Shown: piece by piece, positions 46,938 through 56,652 of the stretch | Layout of the letters: each line of letters begins with the position of its first letter | Numbering within the stretch: the first letter of the stretch is position 1 | NCBI RefSeq assembly: GCF_001013475.1 | Contig: NZ_JZEF01000003.1 | Location: forward strand, 712,956 to 776,955 | Length of the DNA stretch: 64,000 nt | From: Xanthomonas arboricola pv. juglandis | GTDB lineage: Bacteria > Pseudomonadota > Gammaproteobacteria > Xanthomonadales > Xanthomonadaceae | Direction of reading: 5' to 3' | Made by a program: the position numbers and the translations under genes | The notes under the pieces: model-generated | What the model saw: the letters and a program-made list of their open reading frames with translations, nothing else | Databases searched by the model: none | Told to the model about the DNA's origin: nothing

Positions 46938-47534
46938 ATGAAAACTCTTGTGCTTGGTGCTCTGGTGATGGGTCTGGCAGTTGCAGGCAATGCAACGGCG
47001 CAGCGCTATGACAGCGGCTACAACGGACGTGGCAGCTATGAGGATGGTCGTTACGAATATGCGCGGGTAGTGCGCGTGGACCCGATCATTGTGACCGATT
47101 CGTATAACGAGCGCAGCAGCGAACGCTGCTACAACCGCCCGGCCGATGGCTACTACACCAGCAACGACGGCTACTACCGCGATGGCGGCAGCTATGGCCA
47201 GGCCGGTGTGTCCAACCGTGGGGTGGCCAGCGTGATCGGCGGTATTGCCGGTGCGGTGCTTGGTAGCCAGGTCGGTGGTGGCAATGGCCGCCTGGTCGGC
47301 ACCGCCGTCGGCACCATGGCAGGCGTTGCGGCGGGCCGCTCGATCTACGAAGCCAATAATCGCAACTACCAGGGCAATGTCAGCGTCTGCGAGCCGGTGT
47401 CCTACCGGCGCGAACGCGATCGTGTCGATGGCTACGACGTGACCTACGAATACGCCGGCCGCACCTATCACACGCGTAGCGACTACAACCCGGGCGACCG
47501 CATCCGCGTGCGCGTGGACGTGCGCCCGGACTGA
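46938..47534 (+). CDS. Glycine-zipper 2TM domain exported protein
   Basis: 198 residues from ATG 46938 with a signal peptide (1-21, ATAQ). A Tyr/Gly/Asp-rich stretch (25-90) precedes a glycine-zipper hairpin (about 98-135: GGIAGAVLGSQVGGG, GTAVGTMAGVAAG) and a C-terminal beta segment. Similar to SlyB/Rick17-type envelope proteins. No lipobox. Role probably structural in the envelope. A strong terminator follows. Confidence 0.85.
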   Translation: MKTLVLGALVMGLAVAGNATAQRYDSGYNGRGSYEDGRYEYARVVRVDPIIVTDSYNERSSERCYNRPADGYYTSNDGYYRDGGSYGQAGVSNRGVASVIGGIAGAVLGSQVGGGNGRLVGTAVGTMAGVAAGRSIYEANNRNYQGNVSVCEPVSYRRERDRVDGYDVTYEYAGRTYHTRSDYNPGDRIRVRVDVRPD

Positions 47535-47580
47535 CCGCTCGCTGCGGTCAGTCGATCGACATCCGCCGGTGGAATGACGA

Positions 47581-47613
47581 AAACGCTGCGGGCCACCGCA
47601 GCGTTTCTTGTTT
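47581..47613. terminator. Intrinsic terminator between convergent genes
   Basis: Perfect 11-base stem AAACGCTGCGG (47581-47591) and CCGCAGCGTTT (47596-47606), 4-base loop, followed by CTTGTTTC. A smaller TGACCGC/GCGGTCA hairpin covers the preceding stop codon at 47532-47550. Confidence 0.85.
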
Positions 47614-47651
47614 CGATGCAAGCACTCTTCAGCCTGCAGGATCAGGCGCGA

Positions 47652-48533
47652 TCACGCCCAATCCAGCGTGCCGCGGATCACCGTCTGCACCTGGCCGCCA
47701 GACCACACATCGCCATTGGCGTCGATGCGCAATTCCAGCAAGGCGTCGAAGCCGATCTCGCGGCCCTGGCTGACCACGTAGCGACGTTCCTTGCCCGGCA
47801 ATGCCTGGCGACTGTCCAGCCAGGCGGCGAGCACTGCATTGGCCGCGCCGGAGGCGGCATCTTCGAAGCGCCGGCCATTGCCGACGAAGGCGCGTACCGC
47901 CAGATCGTAGGCACCGGGCGCTGCGGCGCGGGCATAGGCGAACACGCCCATGCTGCCGGTGGATTCGGCCAGCGCGGCGATCGCATCCCAATCCGGCTGC
48001 AGGCCGCGCAGCGCCGCTTCGCTGGCCAGTTCCACCACCCACCAGGTGCGGCCGCCGTCCATCAAGGCGGGCGGCAGGCTGCCGAGTGGCCAGCCGCCCA
48101 CCGCATCGCGCAGGCGCGGGTCGTCGGCCTCCACCTGCTCGGCCACGCGCGCGCGCGGGGTGCGGATGGCGATGCTGCGGTGGCCTGCGATCTGCTCCAC
48201 GCGCAGCGGCAACTGGCCAGCGATACCATCTTGGATCAACACGCCGTCGTCGGGCGCGGCCAGGCCGGCTTCCAGCACCGCGTGGGCGGTGCCGACGCTG
48301 GGGTGGCCGGCAAACGGCACTTCCTTTTGCGGGGAAAACATCCGCAGCCGATAGCTGCTGTGCGCATCCGGCGCCGCAAACACGAAGGTGGTTTCCGGCA
48401 GCTTGGTCCAGCGTGCGATGGCCTGCATCGCGGCATCGTCCAGGCCTTGGGCATCCAGCACCACCGCCAGCGGGTTGCCGCTGCCGGGGCGGGCGGAGAA
48501 CACATCCAGTTGCAGGAAACGGCGGGTGGTCAT
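47652..48533 (-). CDS. PhzF family isomerase-like protein (copy 1)
   Basis: 293-residue protein of the PhzF/YddE diaminopimelate-epimerase-like fold. Conserved Glu47 in the PETTFV segment and GHPSVGTAH near residue 75 are the family active-site landmarks. No phenazine genes are present, so it is a stand-alone member of unknown substrate. The next gene upstream is a paralogue 31 bases away, on the same strand. Confidence 0.9.
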   Translation of the reverse strand: MTTRRFLQLDVFSARPGSGNPLAVVLDAQGLDDAAMQAIARWTKLPETTFVFAAPDAHSSYRLRMFSPQKEVPFAGHPSVGTAHAVLEAGLAAPDDGVLIQDGIAGQLPLRVEQIAGHRSIAIRTPRARVAEQVEADDPRLRDAVGGWPLGSLPPALMDGGRTWWVVELASEAALRGLQPDWDAIAALAESTGSMGVFAYARAAAPGAYDLAVRAFVGNGRRFEDAASGAANAVLAAWLDSRQALPGKERRYVVSQGREIGFDALLELRIDANGDVWSGGQVQTVIRGTLDWA

Positions 48534-48564
48534 GGTGGCGGCTCGGCGAACAGGGCGCGGCAGC

Positions 48565-49443
48565 TTACCAATCGATGCGGCCTTCGATCACTTGCCTGGT
48601 CGTTCCGCCGATCCAGACTTCGCCTTCGTGATCCACCTCCACGTGCACACGGCCGTCGCGGCCGACTTCGCGCCCCTGGCTGGCGACATAGCGCGACGCC
48701 TGGCCCGGCACGCGGCCTTCGCCGTGCAGGCGCGCGGCAATGCAGGCGTTGGCGCTGCCGGTGACCGGATCTTCCGGGATGCCGTCGGCGGGGCAGAAGG
48801 CGCGCACCACCAGGTCCGCATCGCCATTGGCCTGCGGGGCGTAGATGGCCAGGCCGGTGGCTGCGCTGGCCTGGGTCAGGCGGCTGATCGCCGCCAGATC
48901 GGGCAGCGCCTGGCGTACCGCCTGCGCGTCGGCCAGTTCCAGCAGCCACCAGCCGGGGCCGTTGTTCCACAGTGCGGCCGGGCGTTCGGCCATGCGCAGG
49001 CCGGCGCAGGCCTCGTGCAATGCCGCAACATGCGCATCGCCGGTTTCGACTGCTTGCGCACGCGGTGCCCGCAGCCGCACCAGCAGGGCGCCATGGCGGT
49101 CGATCACCTCTACGGGCAGCACGCCGGCAGCGCATTGTTGGCGCATCCGGCCATCAGGCTTGAACGCCACCAGCCCGTGCGTTGCCGCCGCCCACGCAGC
49201 GCCGACGCTGGGGTGGCCGGCGAACGGCAGCTCGGCGCGTGGCGTGAAGATGCGGATGTGGTAGTCCGCATCGGGCGCGCTGACCGGCAGGAAAAAGATC
49301 GTCTCCGACAGGTTCAGCCAGGCGGCCATCTGCTGCATCTGCTCCGACGACAACGTCTGCGCGTTGAGGACCACGCCCAACGGATTGCCGTGGCCGTCCT
49401 GGCCGCCGAACACATCCAGTTGCAGGTAGCGGTGCTTGCTCAT
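48565..49443 (-). CDS. PhzF family isomerase-like protein (copy 2)
   Basis: 292 residues from ATG 49443 (MSKHRYLQLDVFGGQDGHG). Glu47 (SETIFF) and GHPSVGAAW are present. Clearly a paralogue of the gene downstream: the N-termini (RYLQLDVF/RFLQLDVF) and the C-terminal SQGREVG/SQGREIG region align. The pair likely arose by tandem duplication. Substrate unknown. Confidence 0.9.
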   Translation of the reverse strand: MSKHRYLQLDVFGGQDGHGNPLGVVLNAQTLSSEQMQQMAAWLNLSETIFFLPVSAPDADYHIRIFTPRAELPFAGHPSVGAAWAAATHGLVAFKPDGRMRQQCAAGVLPVEVIDRHGALLVRLRAPRAQAVETGDAHVAALHEACAGLRMAERPAALWNNGPGWWLLELADAQAVRQALPDLAAISRLTQASAATGLAIYAPQANGDADLVVRAFCPADGIPEDPVTGSANACIAARLHGEGRVPGQASRYVASQGREVGRDGRVHVEVDHEGEVWIGGTTRQVIEGRIDW

Positions 49444-49564
49444 GGGGCATGGATCTCGGTCGATGGAAGGCGCGTCGATGGTTGCAGCGCAAACCGTTGC
49501 GGTGATGGCCGTGGCCGCCGGCAGGCTGTGACCGTACACGGGGTCATGCGGGCGGCATTGGCAG

Positions 49565-49570
49565 TAGAAT
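49565..49570 (+). promoter_or_regulatory. Candidate -10 element of the lysCA operon
   Basis: TAGAAT, giving a predicted leader of about 50 bases before the ATG at 49628. No clear -35. Confidence 0.4.
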
Positions 49571-49627
49571 CGGAGGTTCCGCCCGGCGTACCGGGCGTCT
49601 TCCCCCTCATCCTAAACGCCTATCTCC

Positions 49628-52237
49628 ATGTCAGCTCCCCACTCTACCGATCGTTGGATCGTCCTCAAGTTCGGCGGCACCTCGGTGTCGCGTCGTCATC
49701 GCTGGGACACGATTGGAAAACTGGCGAGCAAACGGGCCAACGAGACCGGCGGCCGCGTGCTGGTGGTGGTGTCCGCGCTGTCGGGCGTGACCAACGAACT
49801 CACGGCGATTGCCGATGGCGCTGCCGACAGCGCGCAACGCGTGGCAGCGCTGGAGCAGCGTCATCGCGAGTTCCTGGCCGAGCTGGAGCTGGATGCCGAT
49901 GCAGTGCTGGGCGAGCGCCTTGCCGCGCTGCATGCATTGATCGGCGACGCGCGCGCGGCAACGCGCACGTTGGACTGGCAGGCCGAGGTGCTGGGGCAGG
50001 GCGAGTTGCTGTCTTCCACTATCGGTGCGGCGTATCTGCATGCCAGCGGCCTGGATATGGGCTGGCTGGATGCGCGCCAGTGGCTGTCGGCGCTGCCGCC
50101 GCAGCCAAATCAAAGCGAATGGTCCAAGCGCCTGTCGGTGTCCTGCCAGTGGCAGTCCGACGCCGACTGGCGCGCGCGTTTCGATGCGCAGCCCACGCGC
50201 CTGTTGATCACCCAGGGCTTCATTTCGCGGCACGCCGATGGCGGCACTGCGATCCTGGGGCGTGGCGGTTCGGATACCTCGGCGGCGTATTTCGGTGCGC
50301 TGCTCGGTGCCAGCCGGGTGGAAATCTGGACCGATGTGCCCGGCATGTTCAGCGCCAATCCCAAGGACGTGCCGGACGCGCGGCTGCTGACCCGCCTGGA
50401 CTATTACGAGGCGCAGGAAATCGCCACCACCGGTGCCAAGGTGCTGCATCCGCGTTCGATCAAGCCATGCCGCGATTCCGGCGTGCCGATGGCGATCCTG
50501 GATACCGAGCGCCCCGATCTGCCCGGCACCAGCATCGACGGCAATGCCGAGCCGGTGCCGGGCGTCAAGGCGATCAGCCGGCGCAACGGCATCGTGCTGG
50601 TGTCGATGGAAGGCATCGGCATGTGGCAGCAGGTGGGCTTCCTGGCCGATGTGTTTACGCTGTTCAAGAAGCATGGCCTGTCGGTGGACCTGATCGGTTC
50701 GGCCGAGACCAATGTCACCGTGTCGCTGGACCCGTCCGAGAACCTGGTCAACACCGATGTGCTGGCGGCGTTGTCGGCCGATCTGTCGCAGATCTGCAAG
50801 GTCAAGATCATCGTGCCGTGTGCGGCGATCACCCTGGTCGGGCGCGGCATGCGTTCGCTGCTGCACAAGCTCTCCGACGTGTGGGCCACGTTCGGGCAGG
50901 AGCGTGTGCACATGATCTCGCAGTCGTCCAACGACCTGAATCTGACCTTCGTGATCGACGAAGCCGATGCCGATGGCCTGCTGCCGATCCTGCATGCGGA
51001 ACTGATCGACAGCGGTGCGATGCCGGTGAGCGAAGGCGAGGTGTTCGGGCCGCGCTGGCGCGAGATCATCGGCTCGGTGCGGCCGCGGCCCACGCCGTGG
51101 TGGCATGCCGAGCGCGCGCACCTGCTGACACTGTCAAAGGCCGGCACGCCGCGTTACGTCTATCACCTGCCCACGGTGCGTGCGCGGGCGCAGGCGCTGG
51201 CGCAGATTGCGGCGGTGGATCAGCGCTATTACGCGATCAAGGCCAATGCGCATCCGGCGATCCTGATGGCGCTGGAACAGGCCGGGTTCGGCCTGGAATG
51301 CGTCTCGCACGGCGAGCTGCGCCGCGTGTTCGATACCTTGCCCGAGCTGTCGCCGCGGCGCGTGCTGTTCACCCCGAGTTTCGCGCCCAAGGCCGAATAC
51401 GAAGCCGGATTTGCGCTGGGTGTGACCGTCACCGTCGACAACGTCGAAGCATTGCGGCGCTGGCCGGAGGTGTTCCGTGGCCGCAACGTGTGGCTGCGCA
51501 TCGACCTGGGGCACGGCGACGGCCATCACGAGAAGGTCAACACCGGCGGCAAGGCGTCCAAGTTCGGCTTGTCGTCCACGCGCGTGGATGAATTCGTGGA
51601 AGTGGCGCGCACGCTGGAAGTCACCATCACCGGCGTGCATGCGCACCTGGGCAGTGGCGTGGAGACCGGCGAACACTGGCGGATGATGTACGACGAACTG
51701 GCCGGCTTCGCGCGCCGCATCGGCACGGTGGAGACCATCGATATCGGTGGCGGCCTGCCGATTCCGTACAGCGCCGAGGACGAGCCGTTCGATCTGGAGC
51801 TGTGGGCCAAGGGCCTGGCCGAGGTCAAGGCGGTGCATCCGGGCTACCGGCTGGCGATCGAGCCGGGCCGTTACCTGGTGGCCGAAGCCGGCGTGCTGCT
51901 GGCGCAGGTGACCCAGGTGATCGAGAAGGACGGCGTGCAGCGCGTGGGCCTGGATGCAGGCATGAACACGCTGATCCGCCCCGCGCTGTACGACGCCTGG
52001 CACGACATCGAAAACCTCAGCCAGCTCGATGCGCCAGCCGATGGCAGCTTCGATATCGTCGGGCCGATCTGCGAATCCTCCGATGTGTTCGGCAAGCGCC
52101 GTCGTCTGCCTGCCGCCACCGCGCCGGGCGATGTGATGCTGCTGGCCGATGCCGGTGCCTACGGCTACTCGATGGCCAGCACTTACAACCAGCGTGAATT
52201 GCCGCGCGAAGAGGTGATCGATGCGCCCGCAGGCTGA
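49628..52237 (+). CDS. lysCA: Bifunctional aspartate kinase / diaminopimelate decarboxylase
   Basis: 869-residue fusion of the first and last enzymes of the lysine branch. Residues 1 to about 480 are aspartate kinase (KFGGTSVS at 14-21, ACT domains about 330-480). From about 500 on is DapDC decarboxylase, with PLP Lys538 in YYAIKANAHP and Cys815 in GPICESSDVF. Both parts keep their key residues. The fusion is characteristic of Xanthomonas and relatives. It leads a run with a membrane ORF (17-base overlap), murL and murD2, linking DAP/lysine supply to muropeptide synthesis. Confidence 0.97.
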   Translation: MSAPHSTDRWIVLKFGGTSVSRRHRWDTIGKLASKRANETGGRVLVVVSALSGVTNELTAIADGAADSAQRVAALEQRHREFLAELELDADAVLGERLAALHALIGDARAATRTLDWQAEVLGQGELLSSTIGAAYLHASGLDMGWLDARQWLSALPPQPNQSEWSKRLSVSCQWQSDADWRARFDAQPTRLLITQGFISRHADGGTAILGRGGSDTSAAYFGALLGASRVEIWTDVPGMFSANPKDVPDARLLTRLDYYEAQEIATTGAKVLHPRSIKPCRDSGVPMAILDTERPDLPGTSIDGNAEPVPGVKAISRRNGIVLVSMEGIGMWQQVGFLADVFTLFKKHGLSVDLIGSAETNVTVSLDPSENLVNTDVLAALSADLSQICKVKIIVPCAAITLVGRGMRSLLHKLSDVWATFGQERVHMISQSSNDLNLTFVIDEADADGLLPILHAELIDSGAMPVSEGEVFGPRWREIIGSVRPRPTPWWHAERAHLLTLSKAGTPRYVYHLPTVRARAQALAQIAAVDQRYYAIKANAHPAILMALEQAGFGLECVSHGELRRVFDTLPELSPRRVLFTPSFAPKAEYEAGFALGVTVTVDNVEALRRWPEVFRGRNVWLRIDLGHGDGHHEKVNTGGKASKFGLSSTRVDEFVEVARTLEVTITGVHAHLGSGVETGEHWRMMYDELAGFARRIGTVETIDIGGGLPIPYSAEDEPFDLELWAKGLAEVKAVHPGYRLAIEPGRYLVAEAGVLLAQVTQVIEKDGVQRVGLDAGMNTLIRPALYDAWHDIENLSQLDAPADGSFDIVGPICESSDVFGKRRRLPAATAPGDVMLLADAGAYGYSMASTYNQRELPREEVIDAPAG

Positions 52238-52679
52238 GTTCATTGCACTCAGTGCGCTGGCCGGTGGTGCTGCGATCGTGTTCGCCACCGCGCTGCAGCA
52301 ACTGAGCCTGGGCATGCCGTGGAGCGACACCTTCAAATGGGCGCTGCCTGCGCTGGTCGCTGCCGGTATCGGCGCGTGGCTGGCCGGGCGTTGGCAACGT
52401 CGGCGCGATGCGCGGGTTCCCACGCGTCGCAGTGGCGGGATGGCGGTGCGCACGGTGTTGTTGAGCGCGCTGAGTTATGTGCCGGTAGTGGCGCTGTATC
52501 TCGCCGTCGCCTTCGCGGTGTCCGGCGATGCCACGGCTGCACGTCCGGATGTGCTGTTGCTGGCGGTGCTGTTCGGTTGCCTGCCGCTGCTGTGGGCTGC
52601 GGTGCCGTTTTCCATGATTGAATATGTCCTGTGCCGGCGTTATCTGCGTCGCGTACGTGTTCCTGCAGGTAGTCCATGA
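52221..52679 (+). CDS. Small membrane protein between lysCA and murL
   Basis: Unrecognised 152-residue protein with four membrane helices (about 8-28, 35-55, 76-98 and 111-140). Overlaps lysCA by 17 bases and murL by four (ATGA), so it is translationally coupled on both sides. No motif seen. Position in a cell-wall precursor operon suggests an envelope role, but this is untested. Confidence 0.8.
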   Translation: MRPQAEFIALSALAGGAAIVFATALQQLSLGMPWSDTFKWALPALVAAGIGAWLAGRWQRRRDARVPTRRSGGMAVRTVLLSALSYVPVVALYLAVAFAVSGDATAARPDVLLLAVLFGCLPLLWAAVPFSMIEYVLCRRYLRRVRVPAGSP

Positions 52680-54031
52680 GCGCTTTCGACAAACACCAGA
52701 TTTCCACCTTCCGTTTCGTGCGTTGCGCACTCGACGCGCAGACCGGCGTGGCGACGCTGGTGTATGCCTTCGATCAGGGGCCGGAACTTGTGGAAACCGT
52801 TGCCGTGCCCGGCGCGCCATTCGTGCTGGACGGCGCGCGTGCCGCCGCCGTGCAACAGGCCTTGCAGTTGCTGCACCTCATTGCGGGCGTGAGTTACTAC
52901 AAGGCCGCAGTGCCGCCGACCATTGCCATCGACAGCTACAGCATCGATGCCGATACCGCTGCGCTGGTGGAAAGCGTCTACCTGCACGGCCTGGGCGAGT
53001 TCGCCTATCGCAATGGCTTGAACCTGCACGGCAAGATCCACTTCCCGGTGGCTGCGCCGGCTGCTGCCGATGCGCCGGCGTTGGGCCTGCGCGAGCACGC
53101 CCTGGTTGCGATCGGTGGCGGCAAGGATTCGCTGGTCAGCATCGAAGCGCTGCGGCATGCCGGCATCGACCAGACCGTCAGCTGGATCGGCGGCTCGCAG
53201 CTGATCCGGGCCTGCGCCGAGCGCACCGGTCTGCCGGTGCTCAATATCGGCCGCGTGCTGGCGCCGGAATTGTTCGAGCTCAATCGCCAGGGCGCCTGGA
53301 ACGGGCATATCCCGGTCACCGCGGTGAACTCGGCCATCCTGGTGTTGTCGGCCTTGCTCAATGGCGTGGACCAGGTGGTGTTTTCCAACGAGCGTTCGGC
53401 CAGTTACGGCAGCCAGATTCCCGGCACCGGCGAGGTCAATCACCAGTGGTCCAAGGGCTGGGCGTTCGAGCAGGCGTTCGGCGATTACGTGCAGCGGCAC
53501 GTGGCGGCCGACCTGCGCTATTACTCGCTGCTGCGGCCGTTGTCGGAGCTGGCGGTAGCGCGCCAGTTCGCCAAGACCGATCACTACGACGCGCATTTTT
53601 CCAGCTGCAACCGCAACTTCCACATCATGGGCGAGCGCCCGGTGCATCGCTGGTGCGGGGTTTGCCCGAAGTGCCATTTCGTGTTCCTGGCATTGGCACC
53701 GTTCATGCCCAAGACGCGGCTGGTCAAGATCTTTGGGCGCAATCTGCTCGACGATGCAACCCAGGCCGGCGGCTACGATGCGCTGTTGGAATTCCAGGAC
53801 CACAAGCCGTTCGAATGCGTCGGTGAAGGGCGCGAATCGCGCGCGGCGATGGCGGTGCTGGCCAGCCGTGCTGAATGGAAGGAAGACGCGCTGGTGCTGC
53901 GTTTCATCCGCGAGATTCAGCCGCAGCTGGACCAGCAGGCGCTGCAGCTGGAGCCGTTGCTGGCCATCGACGGCGAACACCGGATTCCGTCGGCGCTGTG
54001 GGAGCGCGTGCGTGCGAATTTCGCAGCTTGA
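52676..54031 (+). CDS. murL: UDP-MurNAc-L-Ala-L-Glu epimerase MurL
   Basis: 451-residue protein. In Xanthomonas oryzae MurL was shown to convert UDP-MurNAc-L-Ala-L-Glu to the D-Glu form using ATP, replacing the glutamate racemase route. Visible here: a PP-loop-like GGGKDS at 147-152 ([11 protein letters not shown]), fitting an ATP-dependent mechanism, and a C327-x2-C330-x2-C333 cluster (WCGVCPKC) that could bind zinc. The pairing with a MurD-like ligase directly downstream is the diagnostic context. Overlaps murD2 by 20 bases. Confidence 0.9.
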   Translation: MSAFDKHQISTFRFVRCALDAQTGVATLVYAFDQGPELVETVAVPGAPFVLDGARAAAVQQALQLLHLIAGVSYYKAAVPPTIAIDSYSIDADTAALVESVYLHGLGEFAYRNGLNLHGKIHFPVAAPAAADAPALGLREHALVAIGGGKDSLVSIEALRHAGIDQTVSWIGGSQLIRACAERTGLPVLNIGRVLAPELFELNRQGAWNGHIPVTAVNSAILVLSALLNGVDQVVFSNERSASYGSQIPGTGEVNHQWSKGWAFEQAFGDYVQRHVAADLRYYSLLRPLSELAVARQFAKTDHYDAHFSSCNRNFHIMGERPVHRWCGVCPKCHFVFLALAPFMPKTRLVKIFGRNLLDDATQAGGYDALLEFQDHKPFECVGEGRESRAAMAVLASRAEWKEDALVLRFIREIQPQLDQQALQLEPLLAIDGEHRIPSALWERVRANFAA

Positions 54032-55421
54032 GGGCAAGGCGGTTGCGTTATGGGGCTGGGGGCGCGAAGGACGCGCCGCGTACCGCGCACTGCGCGCCGC
54101 GTTGCCCAGCCAATCGCTGACGGTGTTCTGCAACGCCGACGAAGCGCGCGAGCTCGAGACGCTGGCCGATGCTGCGTTGCACGTGGAAACCGACGCCAGC
54201 GCACAGGCGCTGGGCCGGTTCGAGGTGGTGGTGAAATCGCCCGGCATCAGCCCGTATCGCCCCGAGGCGCACACCGCCGCAACCGAGCACGGCACGCAAT
54301 TCATCGGCGGCACCGCGTTGTGGTTTGCCGAGCATGCGCAGCCTGACGGCTATGTGCCTGGCGCCATCTGCGTCACCGGCACCAAGGGCAAGAGCACCAC
54401 CACCGCGCTGCTGGCGCATCTGCTGCGCGCGGCCGGCCATCGCACCGCCCTGGTCGGCAATATCGGCCAACCCTTGCTGGAAGTGCTGGCGCCGCAACCG
54501 CCGCCGGGCTATTGGGCGATCGAGTTGTCCAGCTATCAGACCGGCGAAGTGGGGCGCAGCGGCGCGCGTCCGGAATTGGCGCTGGTGCTGAACCTGTTTC
54601 CCGAGCATCTGGACTGGCATGGCGACGAGGCGCGCTACGTGCGCGACAAACTGGCGCTGGTCACCGAAGGCCGCCCGCGCATTGCCTTGCTCAATGCTGC
54701 CGATCCGCATCTGACCCAACTGCAGTTGCCCGACAGCGAGGTGCGTTGGTTCAACCATCCCGATGGCTGGCACCTGCGTGGCGATGTGGTGTATCGCGGC
54801 GAGCAGCCGGTGTTCGACACCGCCAACGTGCCGCTGCCCGGCGAACACAATCGGCGCAACCTGTGCGCGGTGCTGGCAGCGCTGGAGGCCCTGGGGCTGG
54901 ACGCTGCGGCGCTGGCACCGGCCGCAGCGAGCTTCCGCCCGTTGCCGAACCGCCTGCAGCTGCTCGGCAGCGTGGACGGCATCAGCTACGTCAACGACTC
55001 CATCAGCACCACCCCGCATGCTTCACTGGCAGCGCTGGCCTGCTTTGCGCAACGCCGTGTGGCCTTGCTGGTCGGTGGCCACGATCGCGGGTTGGATTGG
55101 CAGGATTTTGCCGCGCAGATGGCGCAGCAGGCGCCACTGGAAATCGTCACCATGGGCGCGAACGGGCCGCGGATCCATGCGTTGCTGGCGCCGCTGGCCG
55201 CGAGCGGCCGCTTCGGCCTGCATGCTGCCGACGACCTGGAGCACGCGATGCGGCTGGCGCGCCAGGCGCTGGGCGAGCAGGGCGGCTTGGTGCTGCTGTC
55301 GCCGGGTGCGCCCAGCTTCGGCGCCTATAGCGACTATGTCGCGCGCGGCCGCCATTTCGCCCAGTTGGCCGGGTTCGATCCGGCGGCGATCAGCGCGATT
55401 CCCGGCTTGGGCGTGCAGTAG
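54012..55421 (+). CDS. murD2: UDP-MurNAc-L-Ala:L-glutamate ligase MurD2
   Basis: 469-residue Mur ligase, starting at GTG 54012 ([17 protein letters not shown]) inside the murL end. ATP loop GTKGKST at 123-129; C-terminal ligase motifs are present. MurD2 differs from classical MurD in adding L-Glu rather than D-Glu, with MurL then inverting it. I base the MurD2 call mainly on the murL partner; sequence alone fits MurD-type ligases generally. Confidence 0.9.
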   Translation: MRISQLEGKAVALWGWGREGRAAYRALRAALPSQSLTVFCNADEARELETLADAALHVETDASAQALGRFEVVVKSPGISPYRPEAHTAATEHGTQFIGGTALWFAEHAQPDGYVPGAICVTGTKGKSTTTALLAHLLRAAGHRTALVGNIGQPLLEVLAPQPPPGYWAIELSSYQTGEVGRSGARPELALVLNLFPEHLDWHGDEARYVRDKLALVTEGRPRIALLNAADPHLTQLQLPDSEVRWFNHPDGWHLRGDVVYRGEQPVFDTANVPLPGEHNRRNLCAVLAALEALGLDAAALAPAAASFRPLPNRLQLLGSVDGISYVNDSISTTPHASLAALACFAQRRVALLVGGHDRGLDWQDFAAQMAQQAPLEIVTMGANGPRIHALLAPLAASGRFGLHAADDLEHAMRLARQALGEQGGLVLLSPGAPSFGAYSDYVARGRHFAQLAGFDPAAISAIPGLGVQ

Positions 55422-55580
55422 CGCTGCGTTGCTCGCGCGCGGAGCGACGGCGCCATCCGCACCGGGTTTTTTCGACGGCCTTGGCAAAAAGCCGATGCGA
55501 TCGGTCCGTCGGCATCCACGCTGACCCGGCCTGCACGGCGGCAGCGCCTACACTCGCCGGACCTTCCCGGGAGCAGGCAC

Positions 55581-56381
55581 ATGCACAAGCAATGGAGATG
55601 GCGTGGCGTTGGGTTGTTCGGTGTCTTGGCGTCGCTGGCGTTGCCCGCTGCGGCGGCGATGCAGGCCAAACCGCTGGAATGGACGGTCGGCAAGGACACC
55701 TTCAGCGGCGTGCTGGTCTACGACGACGCCGGTGCCGCCAAGCGCCCAGGCCTGGTGATGGTGCCGAACTGGCGCGGCGTCAACGATTCGGCGGTCACCA
55801 AGGCCAAGCAACTGGCCGGCGACGACTACGTGGTGCTGGTTGCCGACGTCTACGGCAAGGGCAAACGTCCGGCCAACGACAGTGAGGCCTGGCAGTTTGC
55901 CGGTGCGCTGAAGAAGGACCCGCCGACGCTGCGCGCCCGCGCGCTGAAAGCAGTGGATGTGCTCAAGGCGCAGGCCGGCAAGGCGCCGCTGGATGCATCG
56001 CGCATCGGTGCGGTGGGGTTCTGCTTCGGCGGCACCACGGTGCTGGAGCTGGTGCGCGCCGGTGCGCAGCTGGCCGGTGTTGTCAGCCTGCACGGGGGCA
56101 TCGCCACGCCCAGCCCGGCGACGGCCGGCTCGGCCAGGACGCCGCTGCTGGTACTCAATGGCGCCGACGACAAGAGCGTAAGCAAGGCGGACATCGCCGC
56201 GTTCGAAACCGAGATGAATGCGGCTGGCGCGGACTGGCAGTTCGTCAATTTCAGCGGTGCAGTGCATTGCTTTGCCGAAGCTGATGCCAACAGCCCGCCA
56301 GGCTGCCTGTACAACCCGCGTGCGGCGAAACGTGCCTACCGCATGCTCGGCGATTTCTTCGACGAACGCTTTGGTGATTGA
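55581..56381 (+). CDS. Exported dienelactone hydrolase family protein
   Basis: 266-residue alpha/beta hydrolase with a signal peptide (1-26, PAAAAM). Catalytic Cys148 (VGFCFGG), an Asp at 196/197 (NGADDKS) and His229 (GAVHCFAE) form the dienelactone-hydrolase triad. Export to the periplasm is unusual for classical DLH, so the substrate is probably not an aromatic-pathway lactone. Standalone. Confidence 0.9.
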   Translation: MHKQWRWRGVGLFGVLASLALPAAAAMQAKPLEWTVGKDTFSGVLVYDDAGAAKRPGLVMVPNWRGVNDSAVTKAKQLAGDDYVVLVADVYGKGKRPANDSEAWQFAGALKKDPPTLRARALKAVDVLKAQAGKAPLDASRIGAVGFCFGGTTVLELVRAGAQLAGVVSLHGGIATPSPATAGSARTPLLVLNGADDKSVSKADIAAFETEMNAAGADWQFVNFSGAVHCFAEADANSPPGCLYNPRAAKRAYRMLGDFFDERFGD

Positions 56382-56543
56382 TGAGGTGGCCAGGTGCGGC
56401 TGACCGCCGCACTGGCGGTCGTCGGGTGTGGCGGATGGCGCGCGGAGATGCGGTGCGGGAGCGAGGTGCGGATCCCGAATATGGATTGGACGGGGCGCAC
56501 GCGGCATCGGTGTGTGACGCGTTCAGAGGCCGTGTGACGAGGC

Positions 56544-56569
56544 GCCGCAACCCTGGCATGGGTTGCGGC
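56544..56569. terminator. Hairpin between convergent genes, possible terminator
   Basis: Perfect 10-base stem GCCGCAACCC/GGGTTGCGGC with a 6-base loop in the gap between the hydrolase and ispB. No strong T-tract on either side. Confidence 0.5.
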
Positions 56570-56652
56570 AGCGTTTCCGCCGGAAAGGCGAGGGTGCACC
56601 GCCGCCTGACAGCCCGTTCAGTGAGCGCGGCAGGCGAAACCTACCACCCGGC

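Noticed and set aside
47652-49443. Phenazine biosynthesis cluster
   Set aside because: Only PhzF-like isomerases are present; none of the other phenazine genes are in the window.
48388-51591. Plus-strand open frame overlapping the PhzF genes and lysCA in another frame
   Set aside because: Out of frame with lysCA and antisense to the PhzF genes; it is a shadow.
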